Source: Cryptomeria japonica (lineage: Eukaryota > Streptophyta > Pinopsida > Cupressales > Cupressaceae). From it: a stretch of 60,000 nucleotides of DNA. Under the pieces are notes generated by a model. That model worked only from the letters and a program-made list of their open reading frames with translations. It did not search any database and had not been told where the DNA came from. Made by a program: the position numbers and the translations under genes. This document shows, piece after piece, positions 34,801 through 43,598 of this stretch. Where the stretch lies: assembly GCF_030272615.1 (NCBI RefSeq), contig NC_081412.1, positions 671,984,852 to 672,044,851 on the forward strand. The letters are read 5' to 3'. The stretch's first letter is position 1; each line of letters opens with the position of its first letter.

Positions 34801-36266
34801 GGTTTGACCTGAGGCTCATAATTTGATAACTTAGGTAGAGTGATCAAATTCTGAGAAATGAGTTGTCGCATCACCGTTTCAATGGGTTCCCCTAAGGGAG
34901 TGTAAGTGCGTTTTTGTTTTTGTGGACGAGGTCTTGGTTCATCTTGAGATGTGATGCGACCTTGATTAGGAGGACCATGTGTATTATTTTGAGGTGGAGG
35001 ATTTTGTCCTGCAAACCTAACCATAGGTTGTGCATTTTGGACAGTCCTGGCATCCACAACTCCATCATTGACGATATTCTTATTCTTGTTCCAGAAGTTC
35101 GGTTTATCGCTATTGAAGCGCGGGCGAGGAGCATCTTTTGGTTCATTAAAGATTTTGATGAGTCCTTTTTTGATGAGTGCCCTTTCACATTTTATACCCT
35201 TGGTGATCATATCGTTAAAAGAGTCTGTGTCTTTGACATCCAGGTGAAATTCCATTTCTTCATTTAAGTTGGAAATGAAAATTTCCACTAGTTCTTGTTC
35301 AGGTAACTGAAGAGAACGTCTGCTAGACATTTGGCGCCATCGTTGCAGGAATACTGAGAATAATTCACCTGGTTTTTGTTTGGTGTTGCATAGCTCAGCC
35401 ATGGTGATGTCGCGTTCAATATTATAAGAGTAATGAGATAGGAACTTCTGGATGAGTTCCTCAAATGTTCTAATGCCACCTGGAAGTCGGGAAAACCATG
35501 ATGTGGTTGTTCCTCCCAAGCTTTGGGGAAAAAGGCGCATTAGGTATGTGTCCTCATAAGCTACTTCAAGACAAGCAGAATGAAATTCTCGGACATGATC
35601 ACGGGGATCCCCCTTTCCTCTATATTTTTCAAATTTGGGTGTTTCAAACCCGCGTGGAAAGGGTGGCATATAAAGATTCCTATCAAACGGATAGGGACAG
35701 ATGTCGTTAAGTGAAAATTGATTGGTCTTAACACCACTATGAAGTTGTTGGGCGAGATTCGCGACTTGTTGCCGCAACATCTCCATTTCATTTGGAGGAG
35801 GAGGTGGTGGGTTACCTCGAGGGATGTTATATCTGATGGGATCTCTACGCCTTTCCTCCTCATGGTGACTTTGTCTTTCTGATGCTTGTCTTAATTGGGC
35901 AAGATCAAAGTCTGAGGGGAGTTTGGCTCCTTCTTGAGCAAGTCTTAAGAAGTGAGCATCCGCATTGCTCCTGAGAATTTCATCAAATAATCTATTAAAG
36001 TGAGGGTTATGCTGAACCCTTTCGATTGTTGAAGGAGTGGGACTACTTGGGTTTTCATCATTTACATTTCCTCCAAGTGCTTCTTGAAATTCATTGAGGT
36101 TGTCCTCTTCTTCCTCAATTTCTATTTCTCGTTGCCTTGATCGCGATCGGGTTTGATCCATTTTGTTTGCAAGTTTGTGTTGAAGTTGATTGAAGATGAT
36201 GATGAGTTGGTGATGAAATGAAAGATTGATGGTTGGTGATTTGTGTTGTATGGGGATCTCTAGCAC
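28875..36266 (-). CDS. Gypsy 1 gag-pol polyprotein (2463 aa, intact)
   Basis: One open frame encodes the whole element machinery. Approximate residues: gag 200-370 (FEKYRGKGDPRDHVREF), variant zinc knuckle 496-510 (CEFHQGRGHKTSNC), aspartic protease 714 (VLIDNGAGLNI), G-patch-like segment 958-1000 (GKGLLIMQRMGYDGQSALG, later GNTGLGF), a Pro/Thr-rich then acidic linker, RT 1450-1620 (FGLKNAGATYQ; YVDD at about 1590), RNase H about 1735-1850, archaeal-type RNase H about 1885-2000 (FDGS, AEYEAL, YGDSQL), integrase zinc finger 2110-2155, core D-D-E (GLDLVG, TDNG, GQAEASNK) and a C-terminal GPYVV module. The first RNase H lacks its first catalytic Asp (LYISATS); the second looks complete. The frame opens at Met 36266; MDQTRSRSRQR at 36161 is an equally likely gag start. 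The 16-kb element inserted inside Copia D, and its transcription would run from the right-hand LTR. Confidence 0.93.
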   Translation of the reverse strand: MLEIPIQHKSPTINLSFHHQLIIIFNQLQHKLANKMDQTRSRSRQREIEIEEEEDNLNEFQEALGGNVNDENPSSPTPSTIERVQHNPHFNRLFDEILRSNADAHFLRLAQEGAKLPSDFDLAQLRQASERQSHHEEERRRDPIRYNIPRGNPPPPPPNEMEMLRQQVANLAQQLHSGVKTNQFSLNDICPYPFDRNLYMPPFPRGFETPKFEKYRGKGDPRDHVREFHSACLEVAYEDTYLMRLFPQSLGGTTTSWFSRLPGGIRTFEELIQKFLSHYSYNIERDITMAELCNTKQKPGELFSVFLQRWRQMSSRRSLQLPEQELVEIFISNLNEEMEFHLDVKDTDSFNDMITKGIKCERALIKKGLIKIFNEPKDAPRPRFNSDKPNFWNKNKNIVNDGVVDARTVQNAQPMVRFAGQNPPPQNNTHGPPNQGRITSQDEPRPRPQKQKRTYTPLGEPIETVMRQLISQNLITLPKLSNYEPQVKPAWWRDTEHCEFHQGRGHKTSNCHRLKDLIQDLIDRGEIEIEGHDPKTTNNDHQMFKNPLPSQDQRGPSMSRRGPDTTDYTQAAYNYTVNHLYDASEQIATITFKNPTSNCNVVTRRGKVTIKAAPQGTTSIPKQYNLVEQLDKTPALISILELLRLSPSHKTILDQALQEASVPANLNTDQFQAMVGTLKSSPCLTFSESDNSSFQQPHNASLHIEGFVNQHRIKRVLIDNGAGLNICTLQLVTALGYALESVDPRKKITIKAYDDAERSSKGAVVLPIRVGPVVKHIICQVLDLPLPYNLLLGRPWIHAMQAVPSTYHQCIKFPHNGVEITILGDANPFAFCHNISHQPEITVPNNREAISSTSYINPASLASSNTPMPKQEKLKMKVAEEGPGEYNLSQLFCVGQMPTSPRTHGKPQQLLQQPLITPACALTPFILGKSQEEETQDEDLADWIYKDPITTDKLQVTLPTEQYGKGLLIMQRMGYDGQSALGYCKQGRHEPLLPEFKPKGNTGLGFEKEILPKLRFKGKPSKPFCPPTTKRTPFIIKAPSNTIPTTPSRLTNPPQPSTMPIIPPNEPVIPSITPIAAATVSEPAATYMAPVIPAEATESPLPILPVTNPLNPIMVPAAPITTKVHKPITPAVFNSSDIPVWYSNRMLESDLETDSHEWEFDSMQLNTSDEEDTSPPPPRKDIPVYGGAQIKTTWVPELETSSTDPTSHPTPDSDRESTINDLHHTVLTLTDTSPALNLIDEVMPIIHPKLIEWNQPNPPCLDLFQNDEAIIDFLELRDNLPSGDHKAGFAIELNSAAYFGADAKPFSCKNITLKHGSSSENHTVALFDPTKVKRKSVSNGENLSEAPEDEGFDILPANTQQERSTILIEETKEYNVGTPENPHIIHLASLLTPEEQPQFIEFFQQRQINFAWSYADMPGLDPDLVMHHLTVAKGAKPVKQKLRKMHPQIAVLVKTELKKLLDVGFIRPIDYAEWISNIVPVGKPKGGIRICTDFRDLNKACPKDDFPLPNIDIIVDLTAGHAMLSLMDGFSGYNQIKIAPEDQHKTAFTCPWGTYCWNVMPFGLKNAGATYQRAMTTIFHDMMHTIMEDYVDDLLAKSLTREGHLHILDKIFDRLEQYHVRLNPKKCVFGVTSGKLLGYIVSSKGIEVDPAKVKAIMDMPPPRNISQLRTLQGRLQSIRRFIAQLADKCHPFTHLLHKNIRFQWDARCQQAFQMLKDYLMNPPLLMPPDSSRPLLLYISATSTALGVLLAQHNAKGKECAVYYISRTLVGYELNYTPIERACLAVILAATKLRHYLLTHKVQLIAKIDPLKYLLSKAALTGRLAKWVMILSEFDIEYVDRKAIKGQVIADQLADAPLIGDHPLISNFPDEEIFMITEVQPWKLYFDGSYTRHGSGAGILFITPQGDSIPKSYRLTFPCTNNIAEYEALITGLRLAVQWKLQELQVYGDSQLVIRQATDEYQTKDAKLMPYKQMVDNLKASFTTITFEQIPRDQNRAADAMATIASLLDLPQNSTRYEFLVEQLWIPAYDIPESEMICRLVGSESPWYGEFYTYLRDHTLPPNQSNNQRKTFIRQTARYTIIAEILYRRSLDGTLLRCLEQDEITKVLEEVHEGICGTHSSGPSLAKKLLRAGYYWPSMEKDSYYFVRKCKKCQVHGDLIHAPAQELQPITTPWPFCQWGLDLVGKIHPSSSNGHKFIITATEYFTKWIEAVPLTQVTGKQIASFILNYIICRYGVPMSIVTDNGLPFKNQDVRELCEKFHIQHRFSTPYYPQGNGQAEASNKNILRILKKTVNDVGRDWHVQLNPALWAYRTSIRTPTGATPYSLVYGAEAILPIEVEIPSLRVSLHNLIDDEAYRISRLQDLELLDEKRQAAYNHLKAYQQRMSRSYNHRVRSRTFEVGDLVLRENPRNQPNREHQGKFESNWLGPYVVTAVFGSGAYQLATSDGEPLADPINSMHLKRFYT

Positions 36267-38867
36267 TTTAAGGTAGATGTAACCGAAATTCCTTCTTTGA
36301 ATTGCTTGTTTGTTTGATAAGTTTGGATGTGATAAGGTGTAGAGAAATCTGAGATGTGTTATAGATTTTGACTACCTAGCAATGAGAAGATTCACTCATG
36401 AACTAGTTTTAACCTGCGTAGATGTGTCTCTTAGGATGAGCTTATCCTAGATGTAGAAACAATCTAAAAAGTGATGTGATGTGTTTGATTTCAAGCAATA
36501 TCCAAAAAGGAATCTTGGGACAAGAACCTCTTAATGTTTTGAGAGTTTTGGGATGGATTGATGATGAAGTGATGATGTATGAGTGAGATGATGGATGTTT
36601 TTGTTTTCAACTTCAATAAAAACTCTGTGTCACAGATGGGACAAACTCTACCTCTTCCCTTTCAGGCGTTGGTGGCACTTCTCGAGCTGTGTTGTAGGTG
36701 ATACAAACGTTTTGGGAAGAAGTTGGGATTAATCTTTCCTCCTTGATTTTTGTGATAACTCAGAGCTCTATATTGCATAAAAGCTCTGCGGTTCAGTGAT
36801 TCTGAATCAAACTCGTTTGTTTTACCTTGAAGATAGAGACGCATGCGATGTAGAAAGACTCTATGTGAGACAAAAATTTGTCTATTGAGATAGAAGAATT
36901 TCCTCCTTTTGATCAAAGCCTTTGAGCTTAGTGGTCTCCTTTTCAAGGTGATATTCTGATGACACTTCTTCTTTCGCAAGATGTGAAGAATGGTCATAAA
37001 TTTTTGATTCTTTGTTTGTTTGTACCTTGTTTTTGATGTTTTTGGTTGTGTTGACAGATGTTGGATGAATACTTTGTTTTTGGGATTGATTTTCTGATTT
37101 TTCTTTGACAAGAAAACAAAGCAAGCACACAAACACAAAATTGTAGCCTCAAAGGCACAAATGAGTATGGGTCTAGATCAACCCAATCCTTGGACTTGTT
37201 TTTGACCCTTCCTTTAGATTTATTTTAAGGTGTATTTCCAAAGCCTGAAGTCGGCTCAATTCGCACTAGGTCTGTAAAACGAACACACTTCAAACACTTT
37301 TTATCCCTAAGGTCAAATGGCCAGTTGTGATAAATTTAGCCCACATCTTGATATTTCTTCGACTTTGGTACTACATACCTTATGAATCCCGCCATGGCAG
37401 GTAAGGATGTGATATACTAAGTCTTGCACGAGCATAACAAATAGATGATCCCTATGATGGGGGAGTCACCACTTTTATCAAGCCACAAGTGACTTTTCAA
37501 AAAGCTATGTTTCTACTCAAGGAAATATGTATGGTGAGTATCTTGGGAGCAAAACCATCTATGCTCTTGCACTAAATTATACCTCAAATATCCTCAATCA
37601 ATAGAACGGGTGGGCTACTACTTAAAGGTGTTTAGTTATGTTCGATGTTTTTGGACATAAGTTCATTCTGCAGTGACTCACTTAAGAGCCTTGTAACTGG
37701 TGGTGGGGCCCATTTGTCCTTTCGGCCAGTTACACTGTAGGAACAGCTATACCCAAGGCTACAGCTTTCGCTCTCACCTGATTTCTATAGCGGCTCGAAG
37801 GATTTACCGCTCGAGGTCGTTCCCAAGAGTATCGATCCCTTGGCAGGCCTCTCTTAAAAAGATAAAATGTGAGTGTTACTAACACTTTTCTCTTGCACCT
37901 AGGACCACGAAAGCCAAGGGAGAGGATAGTGTGTGTTAGAAGTAGGACCACTCGACCAACTCTTTGCACAAGTGTGCCAAGCACGAAAAACACTTGTTCT
38001 TTTTAATCTATCATTGCAATGTGATCTAACTATTTGGAGATGTTGCTCCAACAATCATGGTGTTCTTTTTAATTTTCAAAGGCAATTGTTTGAGTAAACT
38101 AGAATTTGAAAATCCTGGTCAACTTAATGAAAAACATGTTTGCATGAAGTAAAATTGCTTTAAAAATGAGACAAGTTGATTGTGAATTTTATTTGCACCA
38201 AAAATGGAAGTGTGGATTGTGAGTTTTATCTTGATGCAAGAAATAAAATTTGCCTTGTTTATTTTAAGCACCAAAACGAAGTTTGTTTCCTAACTTGCAA
38301 AAAAATAAAGTTGTTTTTGTATAAGTTTGTGGTTCTTTTTACCTTGGAACAATGAAATTCTTTTTAAGAGCCCCAAACAAATGTGTGATTCTTTTTTTTT
38401 AAAAGCCCAAAGTTGAAATGTGAAGTTAATTTTAAACCAAAATAAAAAGTGAATTCATTTTTAAAACCAACTTCAAAAAACAAGTTAGTAAAAAAATATA
38501 AATATACTTTTTAATCTAATTTAAATCTGCACAAAAGAGAAAAATAGTTAGTAAAATCGGCCTATTTGGTGGGCTTCTACAAGCCTTTTTTTTTTTTTTT
38601 TTTTGGTTTTTTTTTTTTGGTTACAAGGTGATTTGTACAACGTTTTGTTACAATAGCGCTAGTCTACATTTGAACAGAGGCACTATTTAACACAAACGCA
38701 CTAAAAGAAAGGGAAAGACAGAGAAGGAAAAAGCACTGAAACAGGGTGAATAGCGCCAAAATAATGTCAAACGCACCAAAACAGTGTCAAAAGCGCAACC
38801 TGTGTGACATTTTCAACATTCAAACATGTTATTGGTTAAAAACAAGTTGATCTTTTTGGTGTTTGGA
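36267..38867 (-). other. Gypsy 1 5' leader
   Basis: 2.6 kb between primer site and gag with no supported gene; the 158-codon minus frame at 36662-37138 is low-complexity and motif-free. Near 38586-38618 the plus strand carries long T runs (A runs in the transcript) just after a short ggcttctacaagcc hairpin. I see no extra upstream ORF of the kind found in Ogre elements. Confidence 0.6.
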
Positions 38868-38885
38868 TTCACGTCGGGTTCACCA
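38868..38885 (-). other. Gypsy 1 primer-binding site
   Basis: On the minus strand TGGTGAACCCGACGTGAA begins two bases after the LTR end (catca). It starts with the TGG that pairs with a tRNA CCA end. The tRNA is not assigned; it is not the Met type and not the Gypsy 2 type. Confidence 0.75.
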
Positions 38886-38887
38886 AA

Positions 38888-40702
38888 TGATGTCATGGAA
38901 ATGGGGACAAGGCAACAACAAAGTTCAATGTTAATAAGTTAGTTTCAACCATAAAAACAAAACAAAGAACTAAAAACCATTCCAAACATATCAAGAGAGA
39001 TTTCAAAAAGCATGAAAGAAGTTTAACAAAATAAAAGAAAGGAGAAGAGCCTCCCTAAGATGCTTCCATGATGCCTTTTGATGCTTCTCCCTTGTTTCTC
39101 TCCTCTCCAAGTCCCAAATGAGTGTAGCTCTCAGCTTTTAGCACTAGCCATGGATGCCATATGGAGATTCAAGATGGTTGAATATGATAAGCAAATACTA
39201 TGCAAGAGTAGATAGTGATGCTATTAAAAAGCTCTATGCTAATGTCAGTATAACAACAATACTCTAAATGCTTCTCCTTTTTCTTGAGGAGAAGGGTTCT
39301 ATTTATAGAAGAAATAGGGAAATGAAGGGTTAAGATTGAGCAATCTTAACAAGGGTTAGGATTGAAAGTTGGGGATCCATGTGCACAATTGGCACCAATA
39401 AAATGGTGACAAGTTTCAACATAGGATTGGGTTGAGAGAAGAGGTTGGAGGCATTAAAGGCCTGAGAAGACCTCATGGTTATCTAGAAGGTAAGGGTCAA
39501 GTCTAAATTAAGATTACCCATTGGATTAAGAGTTAATCCAAGGATAAACCTTTGTGCAAATGTTTAAGAGATAATCATGGTCAAAGCATTAATGGCTTGA
39601 TGAGACCCTTGGGTTGGGTAGAGGTTGAGTCAAAACAAATGTTTTAACCATGTGGGAGGGTTGAATTAACCATTAATGGTTATTGGAGACTTTGGGGATT
39701 AAGTGGTTGAAGGTTGAAAGCTTTCAAAGGTTATCCAAGACTTTGAGGGTTAATTTGTTGAACACACAAAGCATTAATTGCTTTTCAAAGACTTTGGAGT
39801 CTTTGAGAAGTGACTCCAATTTGCTTAGGAATGTGACAATATTTAGGGGATGGATTAGGTTAATTAGGAAGGGTTTAGAAGAATCTAGAAGGGGTTTAGG
39901 CATACAAGTGGATTTTGTAGGAAAATGCAAGTGGGAGAAATTTTGGTATTTTCAATTAAAATAAAATCATTTATTTCAATTAAATGGTGTAAGTTGAATT
40001 TGGATAAATATTTAAATAAATATTAATTTATTTAAATGAGAAAAAGAAGATAAAGCATTTAAAATGCTTGAAGACTTTGAGGGAAACCATTAAAGGCTTG
40101 AAGACTTTAAGGAAAACCATTAAAGTCTTTAAGAAGACTATAGAAGGAAGCCATCAAGTTTGAAGACTTTAAAGCCATCAAGTTTGAATACTTTAAGGGA
40201 AACCATTAAAGGTTTCAAGTGGGTGAGGATAAATAGGATTTTAAATAAATAATTTATTTAAAATAGTTGTGCAACTTGCTTTTGTAGGAAAATACAAGTG
40301 GGTGGAGGATAAAGGTGATTTAAATAAATTATTTATTTAAAATAATTGTGCAACTTGCTTTTGTAGGAAAATACAAGTGGGTAGAGGATAAAGGTGATTT
40401 AAATAAATGTTAATTTATTTAAATGTGAGAGGTGGGATTTTGGGGGATTTAAATAAATATTAATTTATTTAAATGTGAGAGAATATTTAATTAAACAAAT
40501 ATGATTTATTTATTTAATTAATGGTCTGAATTTGGTTAAGTGAATTAAATCAAATAAATTGAATAATTTATTTAATTAATAGGAGAAAAGGGTTAAGATG
40601 AATTAATTAAATATTAATTTAATTAATTATTAATTGATGGTTAAATAATCAAATAAATACTAAGTATTCATTTAATTAAGTGGACAGATTTATGTGACTA
40701 CA
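38888..40702 (-). repeat. Gypsy 1 5' LTR
   Basis: 1815 bp, from tgtagtcac (40702) to catca (38888) on the minus strand. From about 39095 outward it matches the 3' LTR almost perfectly, while 38888-39090, its U5 end, is mostly different. Confidence 0.92.
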
Positions 40703-40707
40703 GCAAT
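40703..40707. repeat. target-site duplication gcaat, right copy (Gypsy 1)
   Basis: Identical to 24659-24663; here Copia D RT resumes. Confidence 0.92.
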
Positions 40708-41690
40708 TATATTATCTTGTTGCTTTATGTTGATGACATGCTTGTTGTTGGGTCTAACATGCAACATATAAATGATCTTAAACAAAAATTGGCCAGGTCA
40801 TTTGCTATGAAGGATTTGGGTGCAGCTAAGCAAATTCTCGGTATGAGGATTACACGGGACAGGAAAAATAGAACCTTGAATTTGTCCCAAAGTGGGTATA
40901 TAAAGAAGGTGTTGAAAAGATTTAACATGCAGGATGCAAAAGTAGTTAGTACACCTTTGGCTAGTCATTTCAAATTGACTAAGGAGATGTGCCCAAAGGC
41001 ACAGGAAGAGGTTAATAAAATGTCTAACATCCCGTATTCATCAGCTGTTGGCAGTCTGATGTATGCAATGGTATGCACAAGGCCAGATATTGCACATGCA
41101 GTGGGAGTTGTGAGCAGGTTTATGAGTAATCCGGGTATGGAACATTGGAATGCTGTGAAATAGATTCTTCGGTATTTGAAAGGAACTACTATGAAGGCAT
41201 TATGTTTCAAAGGATCTAATGCTACTCTAAGTGGATTTGTTGACTCTGATCTGGTGGGTGATATTGATTCACGGAGGAGTAATACAGGGTATGTTTTTAC
41301 TATAGGGGGAACTGCAGTCAGTTGGATTTCTAGGCTGCAAAAGGTTGTTGTACTTTCAACCACTGAAGCTGAGTAAGTTGCTGCTACAGAAGCCAGCAAA
41401 GAGATGATTTGGTTGTAATGTTTTCTGAAGGAATTGGGTCAGACACAAGAGGATAACCCATTGTATACTGATAGCCAGAGTACCATTCATCTTGCAAAGA
41501 ACTCTTCTTTTCATTCAAGGACAAAGCACATTCAGCTCAGGTACCACTTCATTCGGACTATTTTGGAGGAGGGTCAGTTACGGCTTGAGAAGATTCACAC
41601 AAGTGAGAATCCTGCTGATATGTTCACAAAGGCAGTTCCATAGGAGAAGCTGATTTCTTCATCAATTTCTGTTGGTCTTCTTGATTGATA
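40703..41690 (+). pseudogene. Copia D RT active site and RNase H
   Basis: It resumes with the active site LLYVDDMLVVG, then LGAAKQILGMRI, the RT end and RNase H (GFVDSDLVGDIDSRRS, STTEAE, YTDSQSTIHLAKN, TKHIQLRYHFIR, ENPADMFTKAVP). In-frame stops lie at 41161-41163, 41374, 41416 and 41641-41643. Without them and the Gypsy 1 insertion this would complete a single polyprotein. Confidence 0.88.
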
Positions 41691-41809
41691 ATTGTGGAAT
41701 TTATACCAGTCAAGTCCTAGTGTTTTATCCAGCGGATGTTACATGTACAGTGGTGTCGTGTAGTATCAGTCTCCAAGTGGGAGATTGTTCGGTGTGGAGA
41801 CTGATCCGT

Positions 41810-41824
41810 CTCCAAGTGGGAGAT
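41810..41824 (+). other. Copia D polypurine tract
   Basis: ctccaagtgggagat directly precedes the 3' LTR tgttgaaatg. The same ctccaagtgggagattgt block also occurs about 50 bp upstream (41771-41788), a second possible tract. Confidence 0.8.
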
Positions 41825-42255
41825 TGTTGAAATGTGGCGACTGATCAGCAAAGTACTATACACTCAGCACGTATCCTCGCTGAGGTTCGGGGCTAGGCCG
41901 GGCCCCGGGCAGGGGTTTGGGGGCGGCAGCCCCCAAGAAATTTTTTTTTGCTATTTTTGTTGATGAAAACCGACATTGTAATAAAACCCTAAAAAAGGCC
42001 GACTTTGTTTGTTGCCCTAAAAAACACATGTTATAAGCGGCTGGGATGCTTAAGGCATTGAAAGGTTGATGTACTATTTTGCTAGATAATAAGAAAGATT
42101 GGGACGGCTGTGTATGGTGGACGTAACCCATTCTGGGTGAACCATGTTAAATCTTTGTGTTATCTGTGTCCTGTTTTATTTCTTTATCTTTTGTATTTAA
42201 ATCTGCATATAATTGTTAGTTCATATTTGCTTCGGATCTGCTTGAAACCCTAACA
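41825..42255 (+). repeat. Copia D 3' LTR
   Basis: 431 bp, same length as the 5' LTR. The GC island here includes a perfect hairpin, GGGGGC at 41919-41924 and GCCCCC at 41929-41934 around a 4-base loop, ahead of a T run. Confidence 0.93.
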
Positions 42256-42712
42256 AAAACAATATCAGATCCATGGGAATTTGATTCATGCACCAACACA
42301 AGAACTTCATGCTTTAGCAACATCTTGGCCTTTTTATCAATGGGGTCTTGATCTAGTAGGAAAGATAAATCCTTCTCTATCTAATGGTCACAAATTCATC
42401 CTTGTAGCTACATAATATTTTACAAAATGGATTGAGGTCATACCTCTCACAAATATCACAGGAAAACAACATGCTACATTTATCTTGAATTATATCATCT
42501 GTCACTATGGAATACCAATGACCATTATCACTGATAATGGGCAACCATTCAAGAATCGGGATGTACAAGAGCTATGTGAGAATTTCAAGATCCAACAAAG
42601 GTTCTCCACACCTTATTATCCATAGGGAAATGGGCAAGCAGAAGCATCTAAGAAGACTATCCTAAAAATCCTTAAAAAGATAATCAACAATGCTGGAAAA
42701 GATTGGCATATT
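42256..42712 (+). pseudogene. Gypsy 2 integrase, 3' part
   Basis: It begins with aaaac (second target copy) and aligns with the Gypsy 1 integrase: IHGNLIHAPTQELHALAT, WGLDLVGKI, TKWIEVIPLTNITGKQ, ITDNGQPFKNRD, GNGQAEASKKT. D, D and E are all visible, but stops occur near 42413 and 42622. Homology ends after GKDWH at about 42712; the rest of the integrase and the 3' LTR are absent. Confidence 0.85.
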
Positions 42713-43598
42713 GTTATCTTGTCATTCATCCCTCATAGCAAGAGCAAGTCACCACTAAAAATTTTATTTGAGTCTTTGTCTTGTTGAAAATTCCTTGGTT
42801 CAATCCTTAATCTGCTTGTAAGTCATCTCTTAATCTGTAGCACCAAGTTTCAATGGTCTGTTTGAACCTCATGAACCCCTTGTACCATTCTGAAAGGATT
42901 TCATAATGTTCATTTAGGTACCATAGGTTCTAAGTTGTGTCTAAAATGTTTTCAAGCTAATGTTCACTCAAGTGTTTTGCAGCAATTCTATTTCACGATC
43001 ACAAATGATGTTTCATATCCTCTTTCTCCAGACCGTGAACTATTTGAACCTAGTTCAAACAGTTCAATGATGTTCAACATGTTCGATAAAGTTAAAAAGG
43101 CTAGTGACAGTTAACAAAAGTTAATCTTTTCAAAGTAAACTTTCCTTGGCACAGTGTACGCTTTGAACTACCTGAACCCTCATGAAGTCAGTTCAAATTG
43201 TTCATGCATGTTCAAATCAGGTGGGTCCCATAGAATAAAGGACATGATCGTGCATTTATTGCTAAGTATGATGAAGATTTAACCATATCTTGGGTGACGT
43301 CAACTGGCCGTTTTTTGAAGGGAAGTGATCATTTTTGGGAATTGGTAGTTACCCTGATGGGATGGGGTATGGGATAGACTAGCCTAGTCTATGCTCTTGG
43401 ATCCTTTCCTTGGATAACCAAGTGTTGTAACTACACCCTAGGGTCTCTAGGACTTCCTCTGCTTGTGGAATCCCCTGACCTTGCCCAATCCACCCACCAA
43501 CAATTTGAATTTTCACTCCTAAGGTCTCACCTACTCATGAGACTCAAAGAACCCTTACTTAGGCTAATAAGGGTTTAGTTTGTTCCACACCTTCTTAG
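42713..43598. other. unassigned DNA between Gypsy 2 and Copia B
   Basis: No gene seen. From about 42860 to 43220 the words gttcaa and ttgaac recur densely. It includes the left target copy of Copia B (cttag, 43594-43598). Confidence 0.4.

Larger units (their letters stand above)
24664..40702 (-). mobile_element. Gypsy 1: full-length Tat-type Gypsy element with intact gag-pol
   Basis: 16,039 bp on the minus strand: 5' LTR 38888-40702, primer site 38868-38885, leader, one gag-pol frame 36266-28875, a 2.4-kb 3' untranslated region, purine tract 26466-26480, 3' LTR 24664-26465, TSD gcaat. The domain order (RT, RNase H, second RNase H, integrase) defines a Tat-type Gypsy element. The near-identical U3-R parts of the LTRs and the open frame indicate a very recent insertion. 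The two U5 ends do not match each other. Confidence 0.95.
21231..42255 (+). mobile_element. Copia D: Tork/Tnt1-like Copia, split by Gypsy 1
   Basis: Plus strand, about 5.0 kb once Gypsy 1 and one gcaat are removed. LTRs of 431 bp lie at 21231-21661 and 41825-42255, primer site 21664-21675, purine tract 41810-41824, TSD aaaac. Gag, protease, integrase, RT and RNase H are all recognisable. The small LTRs, WHHRLGHMSEKGMKIL integrase motif and LLYVDDMLVVG RT motif point to the Tork (Tnt1-like) lineage (inferred). It carries stops and a frameshift besides the Gypsy 1 insertion. Confidence 0.93.
15596..42712 (+). mobile_element. Gypsy 2: decayed Tat-type element, split by Copia D
   Basis: Plus-strand Gypsy remnant: 5' LTR about 15596-16616, primer site 16620-16637, long leader, protease 18494-19438, second (archaeal-type) RNase H about 20460-20790, and integrase split between 21230 and 42256 by Copia D. 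Without Copia D it is about 6.1 kb. RT and the first RNase H are deleted at about 20460, most of gag is missing, and the 3' LTR is lost after 42712. Proteins align in order with Gypsy 1, which supports the Tat-type assignment. Confidence 0.8.

Noticed and set aside
36662-37138. 158-codon minus frame as an extra ORF upstream of Gypsy 1 gag
   Set aside because: Lys/Asn-rich, no recognisable domain, overlapped by another frame on the same strand; best read as leader.
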